Shown here piece by piece: positions 22,941 through 34,754 of a stretch of 64,000 nucleotides of DNA. Location of the stretch: contig CM026559.1 of the NCBI GenBank assembly GCA_015143295.1, forward strand, positions 19,420,826-19,484,825, read 5' to 3'. The position numbers and the translations under genes were made by a program. The notes under the pieces are model-generated. The model was not told the DNA's origin. It did not search any database and saw nothing but the letters and a program-made list of their open reading frames with translations. The number at the start of each line of letters is the position of its first letter. Within the stretch, counting starts at the first letter, position 1. Source of the DNA: Tetracentron sinense. Lineage: Eukaryota > Streptophyta > Magnoliopsida > Trochodendrales > Trochodendraceae.

Positions 22941-25509
22941 TGTCGCGACCCAAAACCCACCCTAGGAGTTAGAGTGAACCTTGGACGACTAATCATGGCT
23001 TACATGACTTGCTTGACAAACCAACCTACAAAAACCCACAGAGCATATACAAAAGAGGATATAAACAGCGGAAACATGCTCTAACATAGCACAGCGGAAG
23101 TCTAAACAAACCTCTATGTATATACGAATCCAAGTTTTCACTAAAGGAATCCAAAAGAAAGTGCGGACAGACCCGCCAAAATACATGAATGTATATCTCT
23201 CATCTCACCCACAGCTAATCCACTCAGAATCTAACACCACCTACTGATAACCCTCTACGGGAGGTTCCTCAAAAGGCTCCTCGACCTACTCCTCCTCCAC
23301 CCATGGACCAGGAGCACAAACATCAAATGGAGCAGCAGCTCCTTCAAAACCTGCCAACATAAGAAGTACGGCTGAGCATGGAATACTCAGCGGGCACTAA
23401 ATACTAACCAACAGTTATAGCATAAAAATGGCAATACATAAATCAGGAGCAATTCATATATGTTAGACGGAAACTATTCATATCATACAAGGAAGTAAAG
23501 CAATTTATAATCATGCTTGTATTTCGTAGAAAGCCGATAAAACCGCTTGAAAACATCGTGCACTTGACTTGGCTTGAAATATCTTTTCGTACTTGAAAGC
23601 TTGTCGTGTTTGTCTTGCTTGATCTTGTCGAGCGTGTCGTACGTGTCATGTCATGCATGTCATGCGTGCTTGCTTGTGATCATGTAACTTGTGAGATACA
23701 CTTGTGAGATATCCTTGTGAGATGCGCTTGAGAGATGCCTTGAGAGGGAAGGGAGACCCTTCTTTATGCAATGCACTTGTGAGGGAAGGAAGACCCTTCT
23801 TCATGATATGTATGTACTTGCGAGGGAAGGGAGGCCCTTCTTCATGATATGCACTTGTGAGTGAGGGGAGACCCCTTGTGGAATGTTGGTTATTGTTTTC
23901 TTATGAAAAGCGAGGTAAAACATATCGTAGGATATGTCCCACCTCTAACCATGTTCTTGAAAACCTCGATAAATCATGTCATGCATGCCGTGCTAGTGGG
24001 AACCGTGTACATACTTGCATTTAAATTTAAATATGACATTTGGGTAATTTCACAACACATATAACATCAATGATTGAGCAATGTAATATTCATATCATTT
24101 AGGGAAAGCAAGAAAACACACTATCATAGGCCCTAGCAATATTCATAATTTATTAGGCATGCCTTTCCTAATTTATACCTCATTTTATTCACCTTGGCAT
24201 TTCATCAAACATGGTGTGTTCATTATTCATTTAAACTTAAATCATGCTTTTCTAGGTGAGTTTAATCACATCACACTTGTATGTTCATTATTAGTACAAT
24301 GCCCTTTCCCATTCGTTCATCACATCATCCACACGGCATCCATTCGCCAACATCCATCTCCATTCACTATTCATAACCATCCATCTCATAGCACATGTGT
24401 ATATGAAGCAAATCAAAAGAAATAAAGGGAAAAGAGGAACTATAACTAGGAGGGTAGTAAGAAGTACCGACCTTGATCAGGTGAGGAAGAAATCCCCTTT
24501 CCAAAACGACCGTGTAGCTGCTGCCCTAGCTTGGAGAACGCTCTCCACGAGTGCTTGAGCCGAGATCTTGGAGAAGAGCCGAGCTTGAAGTGATCTAGGG
24601 TCTCAAAACCCCTTTGATTCCTCTCCAAAATGGAAACCCTAGGTTTAGGAATCGCCCTCTCCTCTGTTCTTATCTCCCAATCTCTCTAAATGTCGAAATG
24701 AAGCCCTAAAGGCTCGAGTTAAACTCTTAAGGTAAGAGTGAACCGACCAAATGACCCTAATACCCTTAGTGAAATTTCTGCAAAAACCCGTGTGCCGAAC
24801 ACGTTGTGCTGTGAATAGTGCCAACCACGTTGTGCTGTGAACAGTGCCAAACACGTTGTGCTGTGAACAGTGCCAAACACGTTGTGCTGTGAATAGTGCC
24901 GAACACGTTGTGCTATAAATAGTGTCGAACACGTTGTGCTGTGAACAGTGTCGAACACGTTGTGCTGTGAACAGTGTCGAACACGTTGTGCTGTGAACAG
25001 TGCCAAACACGTTGTGTTGTGAACAGTGACAAACACGTTGTCACGTTGTGTTGTGCATAGTGCTGAGCTCGTTGTCCGTTGTCTTATGTACAACGTGCCC
25101 GTTGTGACGTTGTGTCGTGCATAGTGCTGAGCTCGTTGTCCGTTGTGAGCTGTACAACGTACTCGTTGTCTGTTGCACAACGGATGCACAACGTATACGT
25201 TGTCAGAGCACGATATCAGAGCTACGTCCTTAGTGCCTCCCGAGCTACGTCCTTAGTGCCTTCCGAGCTACGTCCTTAGTGCCTTCCGAGCTACGATTGC
25301 CTGCATGTCCAGACTGTTTTGGCTATATCTTTTGACTCGTTCGTCCGATTTTGACGATTCAACTTGCGTTGGGTTCGTACTTCGAAAAGGAACATTTTTG
25401 ACGTTTCAAAATTTCTAATTTCTTCCTTATCTATTAATTATACCTCTTTAAAGGCAAAATGGAAACGAAAGTGTCATGCATTAAATGTTAAAAGGTCCGG
25501 GGCTCTACA
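22941..25509 (-). repeat. Element C 5' LTR (2569 bp)
   Basis: Pairs with 15270-17812. It is 26 bp longer, equal to one unit of the tandem array, which here spans about 24796-25040. It carries the same hairpins (conserved one at 23371-23391, array about 23742-23877) and ends at the ATCCG flank. Confidence 0.93.
24796..25040 (-). repeat. 26-bp tandem repeat in element C 5' LTR
   Basis: About nine copies of the unit described for the 3' LTR. Copies differ between the two LTRs both in number and in point changes, so the array has changed since insertion. Confidence 0.85.
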
Positions 25510-26317
25510 ATCCGGTCGACCGAATGTGCCCCATGGGTCGACCCTGATATGAAATTTGATTTTGCTAGAATGGGTCGACCCGGGGACCCCCAGGGTTGAC
25601 CCTGATATGAAAAAAACTTTCCAAAATCACTTTTTAGCAACTTCTAATCCCTTGGAACTTTTTCTATATATAGGGGACTTCTCCCAATCCGTGAGGTAGA
25701 TCAATTGGAGACTTTTTAGAGCACTTTGTGCTTGCTTTGAGTTTATGAAAATTCTTTGGTTCATTGATCTTCATCTCCAATAATTGACCTCTAGGTTTTG
25801 TATAGTTCTAAAGCATATTTTCTATACTTTGCATTAGATGATCCTTAAACATTAAGAGATCACCCTAGGGCTTCCACAAATCCTAAAACCCACTGTTGCT
25901 CTACTGTGAGTGTTGGTTAGCCTGTGCTAAAGCCGTCAAGGAAGGAGATCGGTCTTCGGAGACCGTGGTTGATCACTTTGAGTAAGATTGGCCGGTGAGG
26001 AACTGGAGCTGCTGTTGCGGAGATTGAATGTGCTGTGTTCGTGGTTTGCAAGCTAAGGAATCGATACCGAGGAACGTTGTGTCATGTCAGGTTGGGTAAG
26101 ATTCGAGTATTGTATTGTTTAAATCTTCTCATAGTGGATTCTGTGCTGAACTAGGTCTCGTGGTATTTCCCGGAAGGGTTTTCCACGTAAAAATCCTGTG
26201 TGTTCAAGTGAGTTTGGCTGTGTGTGATTGATTAAAATTAAAATTGGTAGAGAAAATTATAGTAGACCTATTCACCCCCCCTCTAGGTCTAAGAGTGCAT
26301 TGGAATAAGGAATTTCA
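25510..26317 (+). repeat. Element B 3' LTR, second part, with promoter motifs
   Basis: Continues 14855-15269 after element C. Palindromes of the GGGTCGACCC class lie at 25512-25605, then a TATA box (TATATATA, 25665-25672) about 60 bp further, the same geometry as in element A. The end carries a C/T-rich run and stops at TTTCA (26317), like the LTR of A. Combined LTR length is about 1.22 kb. Confidence 0.85.
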
Positions 26318-27247
26318 AGTAGAAAGGGTTTTGAACCCTAGGGCATCATCTTGAAGATAATCAAGGGTTTTGAAGACCCACAATCATCCCTTTGGCTTGG
26401 ATTTTTCCAATCCAATCTCAAGCTCGTAGAGGAATCCTTTTGCAAAGCTAGGGCTGTAGAACCCCAGAATTCATGTTCACTGTACTATAAACAGTGTTAG
26501 TGAATAGTGCCATTGTATGGTGTTTATAAAGGCCTAAAGCCTTCCATTTTATTCTTAGTAGTATAGTGAACCAAGTGAGGGTTTTATGTGTGTGTATTGA
26601 GTCTCAAAAAGGGAGTATAAATATACACTCTAAGTGGGTAAAATCAAGGGTATATAAAATACCCTAAGTACTTAAAGGCTTGTATGTAAATAGTGCTGTG
26701 AAAAGTGCTATAAACAGTGCTTGTGAGGTTCAAGGTTCCCTAGGTGCATGTGAATGATGTGAGGAGTTTATTATAGGATTTAAGGTGTGTAAGGGTACTA
26801 GAGAACCCGCCTTAGTGTTTATGGGTGTTAAAAATATAAAAAAGGAAGGGTTCAAAGTGTAAAAGGATGAGTGAGGTCTTAACAACCCTCAACTTGTGGG
26901 ACCTCTAGTGTCATCGTCGCTTATCGGAATTAAGTGATTCATGAGCCATTAGAAAGGTATTGAAACCTTCTTTGATAGTCATGTTTATAACTTTTCCCAA
27001 TTGTGAGTTGAAGCTAGGTGAAAGGTGGATTTACTGAAGATGGGTCTGCTGCAAATTCAAAAGTTAGTCTTGGATCAGTTCACTTGTGGGTCAATTTGGA
27101 CCATGAAAACCTCAAAATTAGGAGCTTTATAAAACATAAAAGTTGTTTCCCTTTGAAAGAAGAATCCAACGCAAGTTAAACCGTCAAAATTAGACCACTG
27201 AGTCAAAATTTATGACCAAAATACAGAAGGGTGTTTTTGTAGACAAA

Positions 27248-27354
27248 CTCGCTCGAGCAAGATCCAAACCCGCTCGAGCGAGATTGACCAAACTTGAATT
27301 TTTGAGTTCCGGGAGCAAGCTGCTTGAGCGAGATGGAAGCCCACTCGAGTGAGA
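27248..27354 (+). promoter_or_regulatory. CTCGCTCGAGCGAG palindrome cluster in solo LTR H
   Basis: Four palindromic or near-palindromic sites of the CTCGCTCGAGCGAG class, for example CCGCTCGAGCGAG and CACTCGAGTGAG. They occupy the LTR position that holds ACCGATCGATCGGT sites in D, J and F. A core promoter may follow near 27390-27400 (CCTATAACCCC), but this is weak. Confidence 0.55.
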
Positions 27355-28517
27355 TTGCCCAAGATTTTTTTTTAGGTTTTTCACTAACCTAACACCTATA
27401 ACCCCATTTTTTGGGGACCAAGGTTTCTAACACCTAGAGAGGGACTTTTTGAGAGAAAATGGAGGAAACTTAGGTTTCCAAAGGGGGGTTTCTCTCAAGA
27501 TCAAGGAAACCCCCAAATTCAATGTTTAAGCTTCTCAATACCAAAAAGAAGAACTTGAATCCTCACTTTCCAAACTTCCACAAGTGTGGATCTTCAAGTT
27601 GGATCCTCCTCCATCAAGCAAGGGTTCCTCCACCTTTCAAGTTGGTGTTCTTCCTCAAGCTTGGGACACAACCCAAAGGATTTTCTTCAAGATCAAGCTT
27701 TGATCTTCAAGGTTAGTACACCCTACTAACTATCTTAGCAAGAAACTAGTTTTCTCTCTTAAAAATGATGATTTTGATCTTGTATCTCCTTTTTTCTTGA
27801 ACTATGATATTTTCCATAAAATATAAACAAGATAAATAATAATGGTGGTGGATGTATGGATGGATGGGGGTTGAGGCGATTGGATGCCCTATGGTGGTGA
27901 TGAATGTGTGGGATGGAAAATGGTGGATGGGCAGTGTATGAATAAGGCACACACCAAGATGTTGATGAAATGCATGATAAGGAAAAGGTAAAAATAAGGA
28001 CTACACCAATGTTGCATGTGAAGTGTTTGATAAAAAATCATGAATGGGTTGAAAACCTAAGATGTAGGAAATATAAATGAAAGCTTAAAGGAATGTTGAA
28101 TGCAAGGTGTTTGACAAAGAAATCATGAAATAAATGCCTAGGAAAAATGTTTAAAATCACGTGTTGATGAAATGCTTGTATGAAAATTGAACTTAAGATT
28201 ATGGAATTATGATTAAGGACTTTCCCTAAAATTTGGTAATTATGCTAATATGCTTTATGGGTTTCCTTAAAAATCTCATATATTTATGGAAAAGTTAAAA
28301 TGCTATATGATGTTCTTTTAATTGCTTCAAGTCACTACGATGTTCACCATTTCTCTATGCACAAGAAAGTATGCATGCATGAACCTAGTTTTCTAAGTAC
28401 AATCATATGAAATTAAACCAAGACAAGACAAGAGTGATTTCCATGAAATAAGAACAAGACAAGAGTGAATTCTACAAGACAATGATAAGATTTTAAATAC
28501 AATAAGAAAGACAAAAT

Positions 28518-28962
28518 ACTAGTATGTACGTCCAGTTCATAAGTACGGGTATACAAAGAATTACATGGAAGCTTATAAGATAATAAGAAAATACTGATAA
28601 GAGGAATCTCACAAGCTCACAAGAAATATGGAAGGATACTAGTGTACTAAGACTAGGTACGGGCACTAGTATTTGTTTTCAAGGTTTACAAGCTCACAAG
28701 TTCACAAGCTCAGAAGTACATGAAAGTATGCTAGTGTACTAAGACCAGGTACGGGCACTAGTATACGTCTCTAAGATACGTATGAAAGGATGTTAATGTA
28801 CTAAGACCAGGTACGGGCATTAACATCTGTTTCCAAGAAAGTATGAGAGGATACTAGTATACTAAGACTAGGTACGGGTACTAGTATCTGTCTTCAAGCA
28901 AGAATAAAGAAATATGAAAGGATGTTTAGTGTACTAAGACCAGGTACGGGCACTATTATCTG
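28518..28962 (+). repeat. Array of covarying hairpins in solo LTR H
   Basis: Six diverged copies of a hairpin with a conserved loop (TACTAAGACCAGGTACGGG or close) and changing but complementary stems: ACTAGTG/CACTAGT in the copies at about 28636 and 28730, TTAATG/CATTAA at about 28793, and ACTAGTA/TACTAGT at about 28852. Compensatory change on both arms supports a folded structure. Copies are 60-100 bp apart. Confidence 0.7.
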
Positions 28963-28974
28963 TTTCCATGAAAG

Positions 28975-29395
28975 CAAGCTCACAAGAAGCTCACAAAGCT
29001 CACAAGAAATCTCACAAGGCTCATAAGAAATCTCACAAGAAAGCTCACAAGAAATCTCACAAGGCTCATAAGAAATCTCACAAGAAATCTCACAAGGCTC
29101 ATAAGAAATCTCATAAGAAAGATTGTAAGAACTCGTATGCTCACAAGAAAGGTTATAAGAACTCGTATGCTCACAAGAACTTGTAAGAACTCGTATGCTC
29201 ACAAGAAAGATTATAAGAACTCGTATGCTCACAAGAAAGGTTATAAGAACTCGTATGCTCACAAGAACTTGTAAGAACTCGTATGTTCACAAGAAAGATT
29301 ATAAGAACTCGTATGCTCACAAGAAAGGTTATAAGAACTCGTATGCTCACAAGAACTCGTAAGAACACGAATGCTCACAAGAACTCGTAAGGTGA
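28975..29395 (+). repeat. CTCACAAG-type tandem repeats in solo LTR H
   Basis: Short units built on CTCACAAGAAATCTCACAAG (28975-29127) and then on AAGAACTCGTATGCTCAC (29128-29395), with higher-order units of about 30 bp. The 72-residue Lys/His-rich peptide readable here is a repeat artefact. Confidence 0.8.
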
Positions 29396-30619
29396 ATTAT
29401 GAACTGTATTCTCTTGATTAACTATTTAGGATAATTTGCATGCTCGTTATTATTATTGTTAGCTAGTAGTTTGTACTCGCTGAGTATTTCATGCTCAGCC
29501 TACATTTAAGTTGGCAGGTACACTATACGATATCCATACTCTAGTTCATTGGATCAAGGCGGGTTATGGAGAGCAGGAGATTGCTCGGATTGTCACCCAG
29601 ATATGAGGGGTTTAGAGATGTGGCCCTATGGTCGGGTTGTGTGAGAGAGACATGTATTTTGGGTTTTATGTCTGTGGATATTATATCACTTGAATTGGTA
29701 TCTCAGGTGAAGGATTACTTGTACATGTTTTAGTTTATATTCAGTTATTGTAAATAGTTGTACTTGGAATACAATTAAGTTATTAAAGAAAATTTTCAGT
29801 TCATTATTTATCTGCCTTGTATGCTCTGCAGGATGGTGGTTGTGGTATGTAACAAGCCCAAACTATCGCCTAACTCCTAAGGGGTATTTTGGGGTGTTAC
29901 AAGGGCAACATTCTCCAAGGTATTCTTGAAAGGGTTTCTTCCCCAATCAAGCATAGTTCTAGCTAGGGTTCTCCTCTTCTAAGTTGGAGCTTCAATCAAG
30001 GGTTTCCAACCAAGATTAAGCTTTGATTTCAAGGTTAGTACACCTTACTAACTACCTTAGCAATAACCTAGGGTTTTCCCTTAAAAATGATGATTTTGAT
30101 CTTGTATTCCTCTTTTATTTGAAATGTACCATTTTTCCCAAAATTTAAACAAGATGAATAAGCGAATGTGTGGAATGCAAGAATGGATGGTGGATGTGAG
30201 GCGATTGGATGCCGTATTGTGTGATGAATGCTTTGTGATGGAAAATGATGGATGGGTATTTCAAGCATAATGAACACACTTGATGTTGATGAAATGCATG
30301 CACTAAGGAATTGAAATGAAATGACTATAAACGTATTGCACGCCACATGTTTGGTCAAAGACCTCAATGAGAATTAAACGGATATAATGAAGAACATGAA
30401 AGTATGATCTATGTAGTTTTTCTTAAAATGGTAAATTACCCAATGTTATACATGCTAGTCTAAATCCTCATATGATTATGTTAGGAAATTGAAATGCTAT
30501 GCTCATGTGATCCTCTCATCCAAGCATGTCTTCACGTTTACTAAATTTGTTACACACACACACATGCATGCATGAATCAGTTTTTGTAAGGTATATGTAC
30601 ACAAGTAAATGAAACAAGA

Positions 30620-30861
30620 CAAGGAGTTTGGTAGCCCAAGTGAAGGGTGCTAGCCTCTGGCTCACAAGTAAACGAAACAAGACAAGGAGGTTGGTAGCCC
30701 AAGTGAAGGGTGCCAGCCTCGGCTCACAAGAAAAGGAAACAAGTACATGTCAAGGAGGTTGGTAACCCAAGTGAAAGGTGCTAGCCTTTGGCTCACAAGA
30801 AAATGAAATGTCAAGGATGTTGGCAGCCCAGGGATGTGTGGGTGCTAGCCTCTGGCTCACA
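30620..30861 (+). repeat. Hairpin-repeat array in element I LTR
   Basis: Four copies of about 60 bp with the words GGTTGGTAGCCC and GGTGCTAGCC, which can pair as an imperfect stem, each followed by GGCTCACAAG. It corresponds to the array at 33441-33712 in element J. Confidence 0.7.
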
Positions 30862-31604
30862 AGTATACAAGTAAAGCAAATCAAGAACAAGCAAGACATA
30901 TGATTTTTTTTTGACAAGATGAGACACGCATGCATGATTTTCACAAGTAAGACCGAAACATGAAACAGGTTTCCGAATCATGAGTTCTATTGGAGTTTTC
31001 GCATTCATGCACGCATGTTAGGATATTTATATTACTTCATGTTCAATACTATTTATCTTATGCTACTAGTATTGCTTTAAATCGATATTTTGTATTGTGT
31101 TCACTGTTGTTGTGCTTTTGTTATTGCTATGGTTAGCTAGTAGCTTGTACTCGCTGAGTATTCCATGCTCAGCTGTACTTTTATATTGGCAGGTATCGTG
31201 GGTGTCCTCAACCCTGAGCCTTGGGTCAAGGAAGAGTGTGTAGAGGAGAGGGAGCCACCTATCCCGATGTAGTCTCAGGAGGATAGGGATTTGGACGTGT
31301 GGCCATACCTCGACTACTATTGAGAGGAGAGTGTGAGAGAGAGTTCCTTTTTGTGTTTTGATAGGTGGGCATGTCCACCTTTACTTGGATTATGTTTTGT
31401 ACATAAACTTAGAAAACTAAGATGGTTTTTGAGAAAAGAAAAAGTTAGTTCCCGTTCCGCACTCATGATTAGCTTCCGCACTCTGATTATTGGCATTATT
31501 TTATCATGTTTGCCTTGTTCATTACAGGATGGTTTAGCAGGTATGTATAGTCACACCTAAAGTATCCCTTAACTCCTAGGGTGTGTTTTGGGGCGTGACA
31601 GAAG

Positions 31605-31617
31605 TGGTATCAGAGCT
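31605..31617 (+). other. Primer-binding site of element I
   Basis: TGGTATCAGAGCT, four bases after the LTR end GTGACA; complementary to initiator tRNA-Met. Confidence 0.93.
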
Positions 31618-31921
31618 CTAGGCATTAGAGTTCCTAGGGTCACTTAGTACTCGATACCATAATTTAACAAGGCATTAGGTGTTTTGAAAGAGTCGTATTC
31701 CAAGTATAGACTAACAAGTTAGTCTTTGTCAAAATAGATTGAACTTCAACCAAACTTAGAGTCCTACGCTAGAAAAACGGATGGTATGTTATGACATTGT
31801 CATGCAAACCATGTGTGCTTTATCCTATGCTTGGTGAATATGTATTGAGTGAATTACGAAAGTATTACTAAATGCGTATCCAAGTTAGACTCATGTTGTA
31901 TTTTCCTCCTCAGGAGTAATC

Positions 31922-32092
31922 ATGAGACGCAAAACCCGAGGTCGCAGATACAACACAAGGGGCAATGGAAGTGATGCTCCATCGGGTGATAATCAACCCG
32001 ACTTTGCCCAAGCTTTTGTCTTGATAGTCGAGACCTTGGCTATATTAGTAGTAAGGCCACCGGCTACTCCTCCTAATACCGCGCTTATACCT
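31922..32092 (+). pseudogene. Element I gag, N-terminal fragment
   Basis: Starts MRRKTRGRRYNTRGNG, homologous to the gag starts of C, D and J, and runs 57 codons until element J cuts it at 32093. The rest of I gag-pol is not visible on the other side within this window. Confidence 0.82.
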
Positions 32093-32303
32093 TGTAGCAC
32101 CCCGGACTTTCTATATTTAATGAATGGTACTTTTGTAGCTAATTGACCTTTCTCGTAGTCTAATTAATAAATAAGGGAGAAATTAGAAATTCTGAAATGT
32201 TAGAAATATTTCTTTTCAAAAGATGAACCCAGCGCAAGTTGAATCGTCGAAATCCAACGAGCGAGTCAAAAGATATGGTCAAAACAGTCGGGACCTGCAG
32301 AGC

Positions 32304-32447
32304 ACCGATCGCTCGGTCATTGTAGCGATCAATCGGTCCAAAACCGATCGATCGGAGGCTATCGACTAGTTAACTTTTTTCTATGGGAAAATTTTCCAGA
32401 GAGCATATTTTTGATCGGTCGCTCGGTCAGAACACCGATCGCTCCGG
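32304..32447 (+). promoter_or_regulatory. ACCGATCGATCGGT palindrome cassette in element J LTR
   Basis: Palindromes at both ends, with a spacer containing GAGGCTATCGACTAGTT and GGGAAAATTTTCCAGAGAG. The spacer is the reverse complement of the spacer in copia element A, which fits the opposite orientation. Several sites are mutated. Confidence 0.65.
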
Positions 32448-33440
32448 CTTCGTGTTTTGTAGAAATTTTAGTAAGGGCTTTTTTGTCTTTTGGGGGTTAA
32501 ACCCTTTCCTCTTAAGGCTTGTCCAAGCCTTAGGGCTTCATTCATGATACATAGAAGATTTTAAGAGATAGAGAGAGAGGAGAAAGAGGGTTCTAACCTA
32601 GGGTTTCAACTTGAGAGTGAATCAAGGGTTTAAACACCCAAGATCATCCCAAAAGAGCTTGGGTTCATCAAAGCCAAGCCTCAAGCACGAGTGGAGCTTC
32701 TCCCCCAAGGCTACGGCAGCGTTTCCACGGTCATTTCAAGGGGTGTTTCTTCCTCCACTCAAGCCTTCTTCAAGCAAAGGTTCTTCCCTACCATTTGGGG
32801 TTCTATATCAAGGTTTACAACCAAGATCAAGCCTTGATTCAAGGTTAGTACACCTTACTAACTTTCCTTAGCAATAACCTAGGTTTTCTATTGTAAATGG
32901 TGATTCTTTATATTATGCTTTCCTTCCCTATGAATTATATCATCTCAATAAATATAAATAAGATAAGGAAAAAGGACATGGATGTGTATGGAATGTTGAC
33001 TGAGACGATGGGATGCCAAATGTATGACGTGTGATATGTGTGGTGTGGGAAATGAAAAATGGAGGATGGGCATTTTACAAATAATAAACTTACCCTTATG
33101 TGATTGGATGGAAAATATGCATTAAAGAAGAAGAAGATGAACTATTAATGGACATCATATGTTATGTGTTTGATAAATGCTTAACCTATAAAATGATGAC
33201 TCAAAGGAATTGGATGTAAGCCTTATGTAATTGTTCTTGTAAATGATGACTTGACCAAATGCTATGTTGATCACCTAAATGTTTGCATGATATGCTATGA
33301 ATTTAAATGAAATACAATATCTCTTTTGTTATCCTCATTCCCATGATTGTCACTATTGGCATGTACACGAGCACGCATGTTAGCATGAACCGAGATTTAA
33401 GGAGCATGTGTATATAATAACCAACAAGAAAATATTGCAT

Positions 33441-33712
33441 GTCAAGGAGGTTGGTAGCCCAGGGAGATTCGGCTACTAGCCTCTGGCTCACAAGAAAACC
33501 CCAAAAAACATATGGTCAAGGAGGTTAGTAGCCCAGGGAGATTCGGGTACTAGCCTCTGGCTCACAAGAAAACTAAACAAGTAATAAAAATCACATATTG
33601 TCAAGGAGCTTGGTAGCCCAGGGACATTCGGGTACTAGCCTCTGGCTCACAAGAAAACCATATATCAAGGAGGTTGGCAGCCCAACGAGATTCGGGTGCT
33701 AGCCTCTGGCTC
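33441..33712 (+). repeat. Hairpin-repeat array in element J LTR
   Basis: Four copies of about 60-70 bp with GGTTGGTAGCCC paired to GGGTACTAGCC. Where the left arm reads GGCAGCCC, the right arm reads GGGTGCTAGCC, a compensatory change. Confidence 0.65.
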
Positions 33713-34442
33713 ACAAGTTACAAGATGCAAGTTTACAAGATGATGACAAGACATTCATGCATGCACGCATACATGATTTCTACAAGGAATACCGAGATAT
33801 GAAATGGGTTTTCAAGCAGGAGTTTTATCGGAGTTTTCGCATTCATGCACACACGTCAAGATGATTGCATTGTACCGTGTCTTATGCTATTTCTTTTGTG
33901 ATGCTCCTATTTCTGCTTTGCATTGTACTATTGTTGTTGTGTGTTCTTATTGTTATGGTTAGCTAGTAGCTTGTACTCGCTGAGTATTCCATGCTCAGCC
34001 GTACTTTCATGTCGGCAGGTACTGAGGAAGCCCTCAACCCGGAGCCTTGGGTCGAGGAAGAGTATATAGAGGAGAGAGAGCCGTCTATCCCACTGCAGTC
34101 TTAGGCGGACCGAGACCTCGACGTGTGGCCGTACCTCGACTACTGTTGAGGGGAGAGTACGAGAGGGTTTTATGTAGTTTGACATTTTGATAGGTGGGCC
34201 TGTCCACCTTAGTCTTAGGCATGTTTGTATATTTATGATCACTTGGAATACCATTTTGAGAACTATAGAAGAAATGAAAAGTTAGTTTACGCTTCCGCAT
34301 TTATGTTTAGCTTCCGCGCTTTGATTATCATTGTTTTAGTACTGTAATTATCATGTTCATGACAAGATGGTTTGACAGGTACGTATAGTCACGCCTAAAG
34401 TATCCCTAAACTCCTAGGGGGTATTTTGGGGCGCGACGGAGG

Positions 34443-34455
34443 TGGTATCAGAGCT
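34443..34455 (+). other. Primer-binding site of element J
   Basis: TGGTATCAGAGCT, four bases after the LTR. Confidence 0.92.
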
Positions 34456-34754
34456 CTAGGCATTAGAGTCCCTAGGGTCACTTAATATTCGATACTAGGT
34501 GTTATAGAAGAGTTGTATTCCAAGTATAGACTAACAAGCTAGTCTTAGTCAAAATGGGTTGAGCTTTAACCAAACTTAGAGTCCTTTGCTAGGAACACGG
34601 ATTGTATGTTACGATGTTGTGATTGAATACCATATGTGCATTATTTGTGCTTAGTAAATATGCTTGATGAATATATATTGAGTGAATTACGAAATTGTTA
34701 CTAAATGTGTGTCCAAGTTAGACTCATGTTGTATTGTCGTTCTCAGGAGAAATC

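Larger units (their letters stand above)
15270..25509 (-). mobile_element. Element C: Tekay-type Ty3/gypsy chromovirus, decayed
   Basis: Two LTRs (2543 and 2569 bp) flank a minus-strand gag, intron, protease, RT, RNase H, integrase and chromodomain. The primer-binding site is at 22924-22936 and the polypurine tract at 17813-17827. The flanks ATCCA (15265-15269) and ATCCG (25510-25514) form a target duplication with one mismatch. The coding part has at least five disabling lesions. It is inserted in the LTR of element B between palindromes. Confidence 0.92.
10995..26317 (+). mobile_element. Element B: Sirevirus-type copia, 3' half, interrupted by C
   Basis: This plus-strand element is cut on the left by element A and interrupted at 15270-25509 by element C. 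It retains the last codons of pol, the pol-env spacer, an intact env-like ORF, three polypurine tracts and a 3' LTR (14855-15269 plus 25510-26317). The 5' part lies outside the window or in the gap. It is a relative of A, but a distinct family by its LTR sequence. B is inserted in the LTR of gypsy element I; AGTAG at 26318-26322 would be the right target duplication. Confidence 0.85.
26455..29901 (+). mobile_element. H: solo LTR of a gypsy family (3447 bp)
   Basis: Starts TGTAGAACCCC and ends GGGGTGTTACA, with the perfect 5-bp target duplication AGGGC at 26450-26454 and 29902-29906. There is no internal domain, so it is a solo LTR left by recombination between two LTRs. It keeps the family layout: palindromes (27248-27354), donor-like GGTTAGTACACC (near 27711), hairpin arrays (28518-29395) and the conserved hairpin (29479-29499). 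Peptides readable from its repeats are not genes. Confidence 0.9.
26318..31600 (+). repeat. Element I 5' LTR (gypsy), split by solo LTR H and cut by B
   Basis: Parts at 26318-26454 and 29902-31600 join across the solo LTR. The left end was cut by element B. It ends GGGGCGTGACA next to a primer-binding site, so it is a 5' LTR on the plus strand. It has a hairpin-repeat array (30620-30861), the conserved hairpin (31153-31173) and the splice-donor-like TTCAAGGTTAGTAC near 30030, shared with H and J. Confidence 0.82.
32093..34438 (+). repeat. Element J 5' LTR (2346 bp)
   Basis: Begins TGTAGCACCCC. The last base is changed (GCGCGACG instead of a CA end). It contains the ACCGATCGATCGGT cassette (32304-32447), a donor-like TTCAAGGTTAGTAC near 32840, the hairpin array (33441-33712) and the conserved hairpin (33979-33999). 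Confidence 0.87.

Noticed and set aside
27248..27354. CTCGAG sites as cloning or adapter remains
   Set aside because: They lie in a tandem natural context inside an LTR, with degenerate copies, so vector origin is unlikely.
28518..28962. CRISPR-like array
   Set aside because: The spacing is uneven, the copies diverge, and the context is a plant LTR without cas genes.
28894..29368. Lys/His-rich and Ser/Tyr/Glu/Cys-rich repeated peptides
   Set aside because: They arise on both strands from the CTCACAAG tandem repeats in solo LTR H, so they are not genes.
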